The notes under the pieces were generated by a model. The model was not told the origin of the DNA. It made no database searches and saw only the letters and a program-made list of their open reading frames with translations. 64,000 nucleotides of DNA from a virus. Below, in pieces: positions 28,421-36,347 of this stretch; the first letter of the stretch is position 1, and every line of letters begins with the position of its first letter. The stretch covers positions 1 through 64,000 of IMG/VR virus record IMGVR_UViG_3300009169_000018; one strand, 5' to 3'. The translations under genes were made by a program, and so were the position numbers.

Positions 28421-28864
28421 ATGTCTAAGTCTACCAAGTATTTCGAACTCTTCTCGGCTCTCCGCGCAGGCGGCGACAAGGGAGTTTCCCCGGCAGCGTT
28501 GCAGAAGGCGACCGGTTTCAATCAGGGTGCGCTCGCCGTCTACATTCACGCACTGCGCCATCAGTTCGGTGCTGTCATCGAGTCCGTCCGTAACGGTCGC
28601 ACCGTGACCGCATACCGGCTCACCAATGCGGATGAAGTGACCATCACTGCGGCACGCAAGCCGCGCACGCTCAAGACGAAGGCGAAGGCATCGGCTAAGA
28701 AGCCGGTCAAGATGAAGACCGTCAAGCCTACGCTTCGCACCGCACAGATTGTCAAGACCTCCAAGGTTGACGACGGTTCGATTCCGGTTCTCGACGCGGA
28801 CCTCGACATTGCCGAAATCGGCGCGTCGGAGTTGGACGACATTCGCCACTCTCTCGGTATCTAA
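28421..28864 (+). CDS. Winged-helix-like DNA-binding protein
   Basis: 147 aa. Residues about 1-70 (ELFSALRAGGDKGVSPAALQKATGFNQGALAVYIHALRHQFGAVIESVRNGRTVTAYRLTN) read as a helix-turn-helix with a wing, as in small transcription regulators. A basic Lys/Ala linker follows (KTKAKASAKKPVKMK), then an acidic tail. Likely a DNA-binding regulator; target unknown. Confidence 0.65.
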   Translation: MSKSTKYFELFSALRAGGDKGVSPAALQKATGFNQGALAVYIHALRHQFGAVIESVRNGRTVTAYRLTNADEVTITAARKPRTLKTKAKASAKKPVKMKTVKPTLRTAQIVKTSKVDDGSIPVLDADLDIAEIGASELDDIRHSLGI

Positions 28865-28866
28865 TC

Positions 28867-29016
28867 ATGAAGAATCATCAGTTCTTCGCGCTACAGTGTA
28901 GCATCTGGATCGTCGGCTCGACGGCAGCACAGACTCCGGTTGCCAAGATCGGATTCCTTGTGATCGGTATTGTCTACCTGATCCTGCAATTCATTGCCAT
29001 CAAGAGTGAAGTATGA
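28867..29016 (+). CDS. Small membrane protein (49 aa)
   Basis: Two short hydrophobic segments, the second (IGFLVIGIVYLILQFIAI) clearly transmembrane. ATGA overlap with the next gene. Confidence 0.55.
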   Translation: MKNHQFFALQCSIWIVGSTAAQTPVAKIGFLVIGIVYLILQFIAIKSEV

Positions 29017-29279
29017 CAAGTCTCCGTAAAGATGGTCTGCCCGTAGTTCCCGTTTGCATTGAATGCGAGCATTGGTATGATTCCGTGTTCGATGCCTGTA
29101 ACTCCCCCAACAGGGCGCGAGACTTCGACCCCGTTCACGGCTATACGTACAAAACGATACGCTGCCGCGATGCGCGTGCCGACAACAATCTGTGCGGAAC
29201 TGCCGGGGCATGGTACGAGCCAAGGAAGGTGGTCAAGCCGACACTTCGGCAGCGCATTCGGCGGTGGCTCTTCTCGTAA
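29013..29279 (+). CDS. Cys-rich hypothetical protein (88 aa)
   Basis: CIECEHW, then single cysteines in DACNSP, IRCRDA and NLCGTA suggest a four- or five-Cys zinc site. The C terminus is basic (LRQRIRRWLFS). This looks like a short family common in phages; function unknown. Confidence 0.6.
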   Translation: MTSLRKDGLPVVPVCIECEHWYDSVFDACNSPNRARDFDPVHGYTYKTIRCRDARADNNLCGTAGAWYEPRKVVKPTLRQRIRRWLFS

Positions 29280-29282
29280 TCC

Positions 29283-29289
29283 CTAAATA
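29283..29289 (+). promoter_or_regulatory. Late promoter box CTAAATA
   Basis: 39 bases before ATG 29322. A GGGAGCA/TGCTCCC hairpin (29291-29308) and GGGAGGA ribosome site follow. Confidence 0.5.
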
Positions 29290-29321
29290 TGGGAGCAGGG
29301 ATGCTCCCTCGGGAGGATGAC

Positions 29322-29495
29322 ATGTTAAGTTTCACACGCGAATCGACTCATTACTACATCATTTCGAACATCTGGATCGCGACGAGCATTCTCGCTGACC
29401 AGTGGTACGACATGTACTTCGCAGGCGCGATGGGTCTTATCTGGTTCCTGTATGGCTTGTGGATGGGTAAGAAGGAAAAGGACAGCGAAAGCTAA
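29322..29495 (+). CDS. Small membrane protein (57 aa)
   Basis: GGGAGGA about 5 bases before the ATG. Two hydrophobic segments with aromatic residues and a charged tail (GKKEKDSES). Function unknown. Confidence 0.6.
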   Translation: MLSFTRESTHYYIISNIWIATSILADQWYDMYFAGAMGLIWFLYGLWMGKKEKDSES

Positions 29496-29498
29496 ACT

Positions 29499-30032
29499 AT
29501 GAATGTGTTTTTCCTCGACCGTGATCCTCAGATCGCGGCGCAGTTTCATAATGACAAACATGTGGTAAAGATGATTCTGGAATCCGCACAGTTGCTCTCG
29601 ACTGCGCATCGGGTTCTGGACGGCGACTCAAAAGGAGTGCTGAGTGATGCGCGAAATGACGTTCTCTATAAGGCTACCCACCGTAATCACCCGTCTGCTG
29701 TATGGGTTAGACGCGAACTTGATCACTATCGTTGGGTTCATGATCTACTGTATTTTCTTATTGGTGAGTTCCGCTATCGCTACGGCAAGCCGCACGCCAC
29801 AGAACGTCTACAGCCCTTTCTTCTAGACGCACCGCACAACATCCCCATGGACGGTCCTTTCATCATGGAAGACCCTCCGCAGTGTATGCCGGATGACTCC
29901 AAGCATGAAGATTGTGTGACAGCGTACCGTACATACTACGCTAGACATAAATACCATATCGCGGGTTGGAAACGTCGCGGCACTCCGGAGTGGTGGAATG
30001 AAACGGTTCAAGGAATTCATATCGGAAAGTAG
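29499..30032 (+). CDS. Conserved phage protein (177 aa)
   Basis: MNVFFLDRDPQIAAQFHNDKHVVKMILESAQLLSTAHR with later THRNHPSAVWVRR and RYGKPH is a well-conserved family in T4-like phages. The DKHVVK segment faintly recalls the DQHL of T4 endonuclease V-type glycosylases, but I cannot confirm an enzyme role. Its 3' end overlaps the HAD gene by 35 bases. Confidence 0.65.
   Translation: MNVFFLDRDPQIAAQFHNDKHVVKMILESAQLLSTAHRVLDGDSKGVLSDARNDVLYKATHRNHPSAVWVRRELDHYRWVHDLLYFLIGEFRYRYGKPHATERLQPFLLDAPHNIPMDGPFIMEDPPQCMPDDSKHEDCVTAYRTYYARHKYHIAGWKRRGTPEWWNETVQGIHIGK
29946..29953 (+). promoter_or_regulatory. Late promoter box CATAAATA
   Basis: T4-like xATAAATA within the preceding gene, about 50 bases before ATG 29998. 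Confidence 0.4.
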
Positions 30033-30606
30033 TCTTCATGTCTTCGACATAGATGACACGCTGTTCCATACGACCGCAAAAGTCCACGTAAAGAAAGGTG
30101 GCAAGACGGTCAAGACCCTCTCTTCGGCTGAGTATAACAGCCATACGCTCCCACCGGGACACTCGTATGACTACCACGAATTCCACTCAGCCCACAAATT
30201 CGACACCGAATCCAAGCCTGTTCATCGGATGATGGACAAGCTGAAAGGCGTTCATGCCTCCGTGAAAGCGAAGGGGAACGGACGAGTCATTCTCAATACC
30301 GCAAGGCAGGACTTCGATGACCGAGAAACGTTTTTGGGAACCTTTCGCAAGCATGGTGTTGAGATTGATGATATTCACGTACATCGTGCGGGTAACATTG
30401 CTAGGGAGAAAGGAATCTCCGTTGGACACGCCAAGAACGAAGTCATACGAAAACACCTAAATACAGGTAACTACAAACACGTAAGCCTATACGACGATTC
30501 CGAAGAAAACCTGAATCACTTCAAAGAGTTATCCAAAGAGCATCCCGACGTAAAGTTCAAAGCATACCACGTTCAACCAGACGGGCGAATTAAGCATCAC
30601 AAGTGA
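29998..30606 (+). CDS. HAD-superfamily phosphatase with capsid-targeting-like N terminus
   Basis: 202 aa. Residues 1-10 MKRFKEFISE match the T4 capsid-targeting peptide pattern. Then FDIDDTLF (HAD motif I, nucleophile Asp), LNTARQ (motif II Thr/Ser), a Lys near the middle, and LYDDSEEN (motif IV). HAD enzymes remove phosphates from small molecules or nucleic acid ends. A possible T4-protease cleavage site follows the ISE. It may be packaged and injected with DNA; inference only. Confidence 0.7.
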   Translation: MKRFKEFISESSLHVFDIDDTLFHTTAKVHVKKGGKTVKTLSSAEYNSHTLPPGHSYDYHEFHSAHKFDTESKPVHRMMDKLKGVHASVKAKGNGRVILNTARQDFDDRETFLGTFRKHGVEIDDIHVHRAGNIAREKGISVGHAKNEVIRKHLNTGNYKHVSLYDDSEENLNHFKELSKEHPDVKFKAYHVQPDGRIKHHK

Positions 30607-30615
30607 GACTACACC

Positions 30616-30972
30616 ATGGCAACCTACACCTTCCGCAATAAGAAAACAGGCAAGAAGAAAGAATATGAAATGTCTATCAAGGAATACGACCAATTCAAGA
30701 TCGACAACCCGCATCTAGAGCGCATCATGGACGGAGTGGGTATTGCATTCCGTGGCAGAGGCGACAAGACCGTATCAGAACTAGCAGCAAAACGTGATCC
30801 CGCATGGGGCGAAGTATTAGCCAAGATCGGACAACAGAATCTAGACAGCCCATTGAACTCAGATTTCGCAAAGAACAAGACCATCAAGAGACTCAGAGCA
30901 GAGGCGGTAGTTGAGAAACATGCCAAAATGCAAGAAAAGCAACGCCAAGAACGTGCGCGTAAAGTCAAGTAA
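30616..30972 (+). CDS. Conserved phage protein (118 aa)
   Basis: TYTFRNKKTGKKKEYEMSIKEYDQFKIDNPHLERI resembles FmdB-like small proteins common in T4-type phages, here without zinc cysteines. The C terminus is a basic, Gln-rich helix (KHAKMQEKQRQERARKVK). Role unknown. Confidence 0.6.
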   Translation: MATYTFRNKKTGKKKEYEMSIKEYDQFKIDNPHLERIMDGVGIAFRGRGDKTVSELAAKRDPAWGEVLAKIGQQNLDSPLNSDFAKNKTIKRLRAEAVVEKHAKMQEKQRQERARKVK

Positions 30973-31003
30973 GAAATTCGACATTGTAGAAGGTGAATCA
31001 GCC

Positions 31004-31036
31004 AAGGCAGGCATCCGAGAGGGTGCCTGCCTTTTT
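31004..31036 (+). terminator. Intrinsic terminator
   Basis: Stem AGGCAGGCA/TGCCTGCCT with a 10-base loop then TTTT. Confidence 0.85.
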
Positions 31037-31063
31037 CATTTCCGTAAGCCAAAAGGGAATCCC

Positions 31064-31753
31064 ATGTCATCAAGCAAAAAGCAGAAGCGTCCGGAACACT
31101 TCTCACTTCGAACCATCAAGCCGTTGAACTATGCCCAACAGACGGCATTCGAAGCATGGTATGCTGACCAACACCTGTTGCTCCATGGAGTCGCAGGCAC
31201 CGGTAAGACCTATCTCGCCCTCTATCTAGCCCTCAAGGAGATTCTACGCAACGACAGCAAGTACAATCAGATCATCATCGTCCGTTCCACTGTTCCCTCG
31301 CGAGACATGGGATTCCTACCGGGAAAGGTGGACGAGAAATCGAAAGTCTATGAAGAGCCATACCGCGAAATCTGTGACGACCTGTTCGGACGCGGCGACG
31401 GTTACGACATTCTCAAGATGAAGAGAATGGTTCACTTCACCACCACATCCTTCCTGCGTGGCTTGACCTTCAAGGACGCAATCGTGATCGTGGACGAGTG
31501 TGAGAACATGACGCTACAGGAACTCGACACCGTGATTACTCGCGTGGGCGACAACACTCGCATCGTGTTCTGTGGCGACTATCGGCAGAGCGACCTCCAA
31601 AAGCGTTCTGACCGGGAAGGACTCCACACGTTCCTGCGGATTCTGGATGACACCAAATACTTCGAACGGGTGGAATTCGGTCCAGAGGATATCGTGCGCT
31701 CCGGTCTGGTGAAAGCCTACATCTTATCCAAATTAGAGTTAGGGATTACTTGA
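31064..31753 (+). CDS. phoH: PhoH-like ATPase
   Basis: 229 aa. Walker A GVAGTGKT, Walker B VIVDECEN and FCGDYRQSD, all in PhoH order. PhoH-type proteins are ATPases related to the helicase core, common in phages; the cellular role is unsettled but RNA metabolism has been proposed. Start 31064 sits after the terminator with AAAGGGA upstream. Confidence 0.85.
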   Translation: MSSSKKQKRPEHFSLRTIKPLNYAQQTAFEAWYADQHLLLHGVAGTGKTYLALYLALKEILRNDSKYNQIIIVRSTVPSRDMGFLPGKVDEKSKVYEEPYREICDDLFGRGDGYDILKMKRMVHFTTTSFLRGLTFKDAIVIVDECENMTLQELDTVITRVGDNTRIVFCGDYRQSDLQKRSDREGLHTFLRILDDTKYFERVEFGPEDIVRSGLVKAYILSKLELGIT

Positions 31754-31807
31754 CAAGTAACTTTTGACTCTGCAAGTACCAACGCCGGTTAATGTACCTT
31801 AAATGAT

Positions 31808-31832
31808 ACCTTAACCGGCTTAAGGTGCTTTT
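31808..31832 (+). terminator. Intrinsic terminator after phoH
   Basis: ACCTTAA-CCGGC-TTAAGGT then GCTTTTT. An overlapping larger stem GCCGGTTAA/TTAACCGGC lies just upstream and could act as an alternative. Confidence 0.7.
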
Positions 31833-31879
31833 TATGATACATTATCGGGCTACTATAGCGAACTTATTTCGAATTAGAC

Positions 31880-31908
31880 TTGACAGGACTCTAAAAGACT
31901 GGTATAAT
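31880..31908 (+). promoter_or_regulatory. Consensus sigma70-like promoter (class B)
   Basis: AATTAGACTTGACAGG flank identical to the promoter at 8299. -35 TTGACA, 17-base spacer, -10 TATAAT (31903-31908). Confidence 0.8.
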
Positions 31909-31954
31909 GTCTGTGTGGACTTTGAATGGTAACTTTTAGAGATATAGGATCATT

Positions 31955-32641
31955 GTGACATTTCTACACGTAAAGCATGAGTTTCCTACTCTCTTGAAGG
32001 AAGAAACCGAAGATGGTCAACGAGTGTATTGCACTCCGGATGGGAAACGATATCCGTCTGTAACGACTGTCATTGCTCCACACAACAAAGATGCTATCGA
32101 CCGGTGGAAGGCACGTATCGGTCATGCCAAGGCTAAGAAGATATCCGAGAATGCCTCAGAGCGTGGAGATATCGTTCACTTAGCATTAGAAGCACTCCTC
32201 AACAATTACTCGACCGGTGAAATCGTCAAACAGATGATGCCGCACGCTAAGGCTGTCTATCTCAATATGAAGACTGAGCTAGAGCGTCGGCTGACAGAGG
32301 TTCACGGATTAGAACAACCCATGTTCTCGCACAAACTACGATTAGCGGGAACCACCGATTGTATAGCAAAATATGACAATCTCTTGAGTATCGTGGACTT
32401 CAAGACCGCTCTTAGACTCAAGAAAACCGAATACGTTCAAGGCTACTTCATGCAGCTTTCGGCATATGCGTTCATGTTTGAGGAAATGACCGGTCTGCGC
32501 ATTGAACAGGGTGTAATCCTGATTGGCGTGGACAATGAGACATTTGCACAGACCTTCCGGCTTCCCCGCGAGAAATTCGGTCCTCACCTGAAAGAGATAG
32601 TTTCGTGGAGAGATAAATACGAGCAGGGGCTAGCCGCATGA
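31955..32641 (+). CDS. PD-(D/E)XK exonuclease (RecB/Cas4-type)
   Basis: 228 aa, GTG start with AGGAT before it. YPSVTTVI near the N terminus, SERGDIVH (motif with His), then TTDCIAKYDNLLSIVDFKTA carrying the D...D-x-K catalytic core, and a QLSAYAFMF helix. This is the common phage exonuclease related to RecB nuclease domains. Likely works in recombination or DNA degradation. The stop overlaps the next start. Confidence 0.8.
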   Translation: MTFLHVKHEFPTLLKEETEDGQRVYCTPDGKRYPSVTTVIAPHNKDAIDRWKARIGHAKAKKISENASERGDIVHLALEALLNNYSTGEIVKQMMPHAKAVYLNMKTELERRLTEVHGLEQPMFSHKLRLAGTTDCIAKYDNLLSIVDFKTALRLKKTEYVQGYFMQLSAYAFMFEEMTGLRIEQGVILIGVDNETFAQTFRLPREKFGPHLKEIVSWRDKYEQGLAA

Positions 32642-32730
32642 CACTTCTGACGCAGACAATGATTCTACTCATAGGTGTGGTGATGATTGCCACCTTTCTC
32701 TCCAACGACGATGATGACGACGAGGAATAG
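32638..32730 (+). CDS. Small membrane peptide with acidic tail (30 aa)
   Basis: ATGA overlap with the nuclease gene. Hydrophobic helix (MILLIGVVMIATFL) followed by SNDDDDDEE. Function unknown. Confidence 0.5.
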   Translation: MTLLTQTMILLIGVVMIATFLSNDDDDDEE

Positions 32731-32734
32731 TAAC

Positions 32735-32884
32735 ATGGAATACGTAAGCACAGCATTAGCAGTATTGGTAGTTCTTGCATTTGGATACTTCATCTACAAG
32801 AAAGTCACTGCGCCTAAGAAGCCTTCAACCGGCACTGGCGGCGGTGGAGTCGGCGGCAGCGATAGCAACACTCAGCAGCACTAA
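32735..32884 (+). CDS. Small membrane protein with Gly-rich tail (49 aa)
   Basis: One transmembrane helix (ALAVLVVLAFGYFIY), a KKVTAPKK border and a flexible Gly/Ser tail. Overlaps the glycosyltransferase start. Confidence 0.55.
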   Translation: MEYVSTALAVLVVLAFGYFIYKKVTAPKKPSTGTGGGGVGGSDSNTQQH

Positions 32885-33708
32885 TGATTGTTGACGACTC
32901 TGCGGGTCCGCAGAAAGCTTGGGCGAATTATAGAATGGAACTGCGAGAAGAAATTCAGCGGCGCGAGTATCCTAGGAAACTAGCCGAAGTGGGCAGAGTC
33001 GCATTGGTCTGTATTGCGAAGGATGAAGATGACTACATTCAGGAGTGGATTGACTATCACTTCAAGTTGGGTGTAGACGATATCTTCATCTATGAAAATG
33101 ATTGGCGGTCTGGCATCTGGCAGGAACGAGTACACACGATTCCGTTTGACGGCAAACACCGTCAGGTCTATGCGTACAACGACTTCCTGTTTCGGCGTGC
33201 GAATGATTACAAGTGGGCAATCTTCATTGACGTTGACGAGTTCATCGTATTGAAGAACCACTCGTACATTCAGGGATTCCTGCGAGCCTATGGCAATCTC
33301 CCCGAAGGCGTGGATGCGATTGCGGTGAACTGGATGATGTTCGGTGACAATGGCGCAGCCAGTGAGGGTTCCGTAGTGGAACGATTCACACGGCGCGGCG
33401 CGATTCCCGAAAGGCACATCAAGAGCATCGTGCGGCTGAATGGCGACCGAATGATGTTGACAACGCACAACACGTTCGGCTACTGGATAGACCCGAATGG
33501 TAATATCGGAGCAGGACAGAATAATTTTGACGGTAGCAATGATGTGATTCAGATCAATCATTACTACACTAAGACAGAGAAAGAGTTTGAACGAAAGATG
33601 AATCGCGGCAGGGCTGACTGTGGATTGCGTCGGACAAAGGACGATTTCCACCAATTCAATCAGAACGAAGTTGAAGACCTAACAGCACTCAACTTCTACA
33701 GGGGATAA
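32884..33708 (+). CDS. Glycosyltransferase (GT2/GT92-like)
   Basis: 274 aa. VALVCIAKDEDDYIQEWIDYHFKLGVDDIFIYEN is the nucleotide-sugar-binding start; FIDVDEF is the DxD metal motif, followed by WMMFG and the acceptor half. It adds a sugar to a glycan, protein or DNA. Located in the membrane/lysis-type gene cluster, so surface or virion glycan modification is possible. Confidence 0.8.
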   Translation: MIVDDSAGPQKAWANYRMELREEIQRREYPRKLAEVGRVALVCIAKDEDDYIQEWIDYHFKLGVDDIFIYENDWRSGIWQERVHTIPFDGKHRQVYAYNDFLFRRANDYKWAIFIDVDEFIVLKNHSYIQGFLRAYGNLPEGVDAIAVNWMMFGDNGAASEGSVVERFTRRGAIPERHIKSIVRLNGDRMMLTTHNTFGYWIDPNGNIGAGQNNFDGSNDVIQINHYYTKTEKEFERKMNRGRADCGLRRTKDDFHQFNQNEVEDLTALNFYRG

Positions 33709-33709
33709 C

Positions 33710-33946
33710 ATGGAAACGACAGTATCAGAAGACACTCGCTACATGAGCCGCAAGTTTCGGTTCTCTGTGGCGGCATGGATCGCAGGCACGATTGCGTATG
33801 CGACAGGGTTCTTCACCGAGGTTCCCATGATGACGACGGACCAGTGGATTCTGTTCACGCAATGGATCGTCGGTCTGTACCTCGCAGGCAACGTCGGTGA
33901 CACACTCGTTACCGGTCTAGCCAACGTATTCACGGTGAAGTCATGA
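33710..33946 (+). CDS. Two-helix membrane protein, holin-like (78 aa)
   Basis: Two hydrophobic helices (FSVAAWIAGTIAYATGFF and WILFTQWIVGLYLAGNVG), hydrophilic ends, size and topology as in class II holins. It lies near a SleB-like hydrolase gene. Holin function is inference. Confidence 0.5.
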   Translation: METTVSEDTRYMSRKFRFSVAAWIAGTIAYATGFFTEVPMMTTDQWILFTQWIVGLYLAGNVGDTLVTGLANVFTVKS

Positions 33947-34428
33947 GCCTCTTCAAGAACCCTTGGCAAGCGGTCATTGCCATCGTCATCTTCATCAGTC
34001 TCTTCCTGTTTCTATTAAGTCGGGAAGCGCGAAGTGAAGAAATCTACTTCGACGGCGGTTCAACCATCGTGCGCGGATATGCTCCGGTCATCGGAATCAA
34101 TGTCGCGTGGAAGGAAGAAGGTCCGAAGAAGACTGACTACGAATTAGGATTCAAGCTTATCGGTGAATCTGAGTTCAAGGAAGAGGATCAGAGCAATCAG
34201 TTTGTCGTTCACGGCATGTTGGTTGACGGATACAAGAATGCGGAAATGGGAATCGGGTTTGCCTACTTCAACGTAGAATCAGACTACAATTGCCAGTTCA
34301 CATTCTCGTTGCTTGCGCGTTATCGGTTCACGGAACGGATTCACGTACAGGCTCACCACTTCTCTACCGCAGGGTCATGTCGCCCGAATTATGGCAGAGA
34401 TTTACTCACCGTAGGATGGAGGTTCTAA
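33943..34428 (+). CDS. Exported beta-barrel protein, PagL-like
   Basis: 161 aa. N-terminal hydrophobic helix (VIAIVIFISLFLFLLS) followed by alternating beta strands and an ending HHFSTAGSC...DLLTVGWRF. The H-x-S near the C terminus and terminal Phe resemble PagL lipid A 3-O-deacylases of the outer membrane. Weak similarity, so the enzyme call is tentative. Confidence 0.45.
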   Translation: MSLFKNPWQAVIAIVIFISLFLFLLSREARSEEIYFDGGSTIVRGYAPVIGINVAWKEEGPKKTDYELGFKLIGESEFKEEDQSNQFVVHGMLVDGYKNAEMGIGFAYFNVESDYNCQFTFSLLARYRFTERIHVQAHHFSTAGSCRPNYGRDLLTVGWRF

Positions 34429-34429
34429 G

Positions 34430-34540
34430 ATGGAACTATTACTAGGATTTGTCGCAGGCGCATTGGTGGGATGGCACTTCCCGCAGCCTGCATGGGTTAA
34501 GACTCTGATTGCGGCAGTGAAAGCCAAGCTAGCGGAGTAA
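34430..34540 (+). CDS. Small membrane peptide (36 aa)
   Basis: TGGAGG lies upstream of the ATG. LLLGFVAGALVGWHF, then a cationic helix. Ends just before the tmRNA precursor. Confidence 0.5.
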   Translation: MELLLGFVAGALVGWHFPQPAWVKTLIAAVKAKLAE

Positions 34541-34858
34541 TCGGTTATAGTGGTATGATGTGAAGTGAAGGTATTCTGGACGCGGGTTCGACTCCCGCCT
34601 GCTCCACCACGAAAGACTCTCACCCGAGATGCGCAGAAGTTGAGTTCTTACTGCGATACAAGGGAACAACACTCTGAGAGTCTTTCGTAATGGGGCAGTC
34701 AAGGTTTCGACAGGGTAAGATAGCGGAACGGACCACTAGAGAGGCGACTGACTTAATCAGCGCAAACACTACAAATGCAAACGCAGATGTATACGAGGAA
34801 GTGCGCCTAGCGGCGTGACCCTCCGGGGCAGGAAATGCCTTGTTACCAAAACCACCAG
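34541..34858 (+). ncRNA. ssrA: tmRNA, circularly permuted two-piece form
   Basis: Acceptor piece first: T-arm GCGGG-TTCGACT-CCCGC, then CTGCTCC-A-CCA (34599-34609). The intervening segment is closed by a perfect 13-bp helix (34610-34622 with 34675-34687). The coding piece starts GGGGCAG (34692-34698), which pairs with CTGCTCC, then TCAAGGTTTCGACAGGG. The tag is read from GCA 34762 to TGA 34816-34818: ANTTNANADVYEEVRLAA. P2 is supported by GGTT..TGGTA (34543-34555) pairing with TACCA.AACC (34844-34853). It rescues stalled ribosomes and tags the nascent protein. The order matches alphaproteobacterial ssrA. Confidence 0.92.
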
Positions 34859-34860
34859 AA

Positions 34861-34888
34861 GGGGAGAGGGCAACCTCTCCCCGTCTTT
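34861..34888 (+). terminator. Terminator of the tmRNA
   Basis: GGGGAGAG (34861-34868) pairs with CTCTCCCC (34875-34882), followed by a T-rich run. Confidence 0.75.
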
Positions 34889-34924
34889 ACATGATGAAAG
34901 TCGCAACACATGGAGGAAAATAAC

Positions 34925-35605
34925 ATGCGCCGACTAACGATGATGATACTTGCTATGATACTTGTGGGCTGTGCGTCAATTCCGACCTCGACACAGCAAC
35001 TCTCCCAACTCCCCGACGCAACGGAAGCACTGGAAGAACTCTCATTCAGAGCCAGTCTGGAACTCTATGTGATTGAACACCAGTACGACATTGAGCGTAT
35101 GCTCGCTAACATCAGTCTGGAACTTCCCGATTTTGTGCGCGTAGCCACTGCCGAAGACCGCAAGGCTATTCAGTGCCTCGCGAAGAATATCTATTGGGAA
35201 GCCACTGGCGAACCACTGCGCGGTAAGAAAGCCGTCGCACAGGTCACTCTCAATCGCACCGAGGATGTGCGCTTTCCGGCTGATATCTGCGGTGTAGTCT
35301 ACGAACGCGACAAGGTGAAGAAAGACGGGCGCATGAAGACCATCTGCCAGTTCTCATGGACTTGTATGAGCGTCAAGAACAAGACTCCGCGCCATCCGGA
35401 AGAGTGGGAACATGCGCAGGAAATCGCTGCTAAGTTTATCCTCGACGGATATCACATACCTGAATTAGACGAAGCACTGTTCTATCACGCCGACTACGTT
35501 CGCCCTAAGTGGGCTAAGAAGATGGTCAAGATCGAAAAGATCGGGGCGCATATCTTCTACCGTGAGAAGGTCAAGCAGAATGGGATTTACTTAGCGTCCA
35601 ATTGA
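34925..35605 (+). CDS. SleB-like cell wall hydrolase lipoprotein
   Basis: 226 aa. Start 34925 is preceded by GGAGG (34914-34918); the earlier ATG overlaps that site. Lipoprotein signal ending in the lipobox VGC. The domain CLAKNIYWEATGEPLRGKKAVAQVTLNR...FPADICGVVYE...CQFSWTC is the Hydrolase_2 (SleB) fold, an amidase or transglycosylase acting on peptidoglycan. A membrane-anchored lysin or spanin-like helper for lysis is likely. Confidence 0.8.
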   Translation: MRRLTMMILAMILVGCASIPTSTQQLSQLPDATEALEELSFRASLELYVIEHQYDIERMLANISLELPDFVRVATAEDRKAIQCLAKNIYWEATGEPLRGKKAVAQVTLNRTEDVRFPADICGVVYERDKVKKDGRMKTICQFSWTCMSVKNKTPRHPEEWEHAQEIAAKFILDGYHIPELDEALFYHADYVRPKWAKKMVKIEKIGAHIFYREKVKQNGIYLASN

Positions 35606-35614
35606 TGCTATACT
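35587..35614 (+). promoter_or_regulatory. Possible sigma70-like promoter
   Basis: -35 TTACTT (weak), 16-base spacer, -10 TATACT (35609-35614), ahead of the gp33-gp59 operon. Confidence 0.4.
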
Positions 35615-35642
35615 AAGACCATGAGTTCACTGCGAGTGTATA

Positions 35643-35864
35643 ATGCCAACTAGAGAAGAAAAGAACGAGTTCTCCGAGAAGATCATGCTGCGAATGCAAG
35701 ATCTGAATACGGACTGCCTCGACGCAATGGTAACATATTGCGAAGAGATTGGTCTGGAAATGGAGGTCGCGGCAACTCTAGTGAACGATATCCTCAAAGA
35801 GCAATTAGAGGATGCATTCGCAGAACTCAACTACATTGAGAAGAGTGGCAAGCTGCCGCTATGA
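35643..35864 (+). CDS. 33: gp33-like late transcription co-activator
   Basis: 73 aa. DLNTDCLDAMVTYCEEIGLEMEVAATLVNDILKEQLEDAFAELN closely follows the short gp33-type proteins of T4-superfamily phages. gp33 bridges host RNA polymerase and the sliding clamp so that gp55 can use late promoters. The presence of CTAAATA boxes fits. Overlaps the next gene by ATGA. Confidence 0.7.
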   Translation: MPTREEKNEFSEKIMLRMQDLNTDCLDAMVTYCEEIGLEMEVAATLVNDILKEQLEDAFAELNYIEKSGKLPL

Positions 35865-36142
35865 AGCTTCCGAAGGATTACACCAAGCTGAACGGCAAGC
35901 AGCGCAGACTTGTGCGTGAAGAGTACGTCAGAATACAGGACGAGAAGTGTTGGTACTGTAGCGAGAAGCTCGACAGACCACCTAGGGCTGACGTTTCAAT
36001 GAAGCCTATCAATTGGGGAATGTTCCCCCCCGGTTTCATGGATCATCCTGTCCACCTACAACACGATCATGATACGGGTATGACAGAGGGCGCAGTTCAT
36101 TCCCTTTGTAATGCGTATCTGTGGCAATACCATGGGCGATAA
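35861..36142 (+). CDS. HNH-type nuclease (endonuclease VII-like, short)
   Basis: 93 aa. CWYCSEKL at the start and HLQHDHDTGMTEGAVHSLCNAYLWQYHG at the end form a CxxC...HDHxTG...CN core, a treble-clef ββα-metal nuclease seen in endonuclease VII relatives. T4 gp49 resolves branched DNA, but this protein is much shorter, so the substrate is open. Confidence 0.7.
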   Translation: MKLPKDYTKLNGKQRRLVREEYVRIQDEKCWYCSEKLDRPPRADVSMKPINWGMFPPGFMDHPVHLQHDHDTGMTEGAVHSLCNAYLWQYHGR

Positions 36143-36347
36143 GATCAGACTCGCTGCGAAGGATTTGCTTGACGCATCCAAACGATTCCGCGATGCGTGT
36201 AACGCAGTCTATTGCGCACAGAACCCCGAAGACTTTGCGGACCATGTGAACATCCCACCGGAGGATGAAGCCATGGAGAGTCAACACGAAGCCTACCTCG
36301 CGCTAGAGAGTGCTGAATACTACATGAAGAAGGCATTGAAGAAATGA
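36132..36347 (+). CDS. Hypothetical helical protein (71 aa)
   Basis: Starts inside the nuclease gene. Two helices with many Ala/Glu/Asp residues. Not recognised; overlaps the next gene. Confidence 0.55.
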   Translation: MGDKIRLAAKDLLDASKRFRDACNAVYCAQNPEDFADHVNIPPEDEAMESQHEAYLALESAEYYMKKALKK

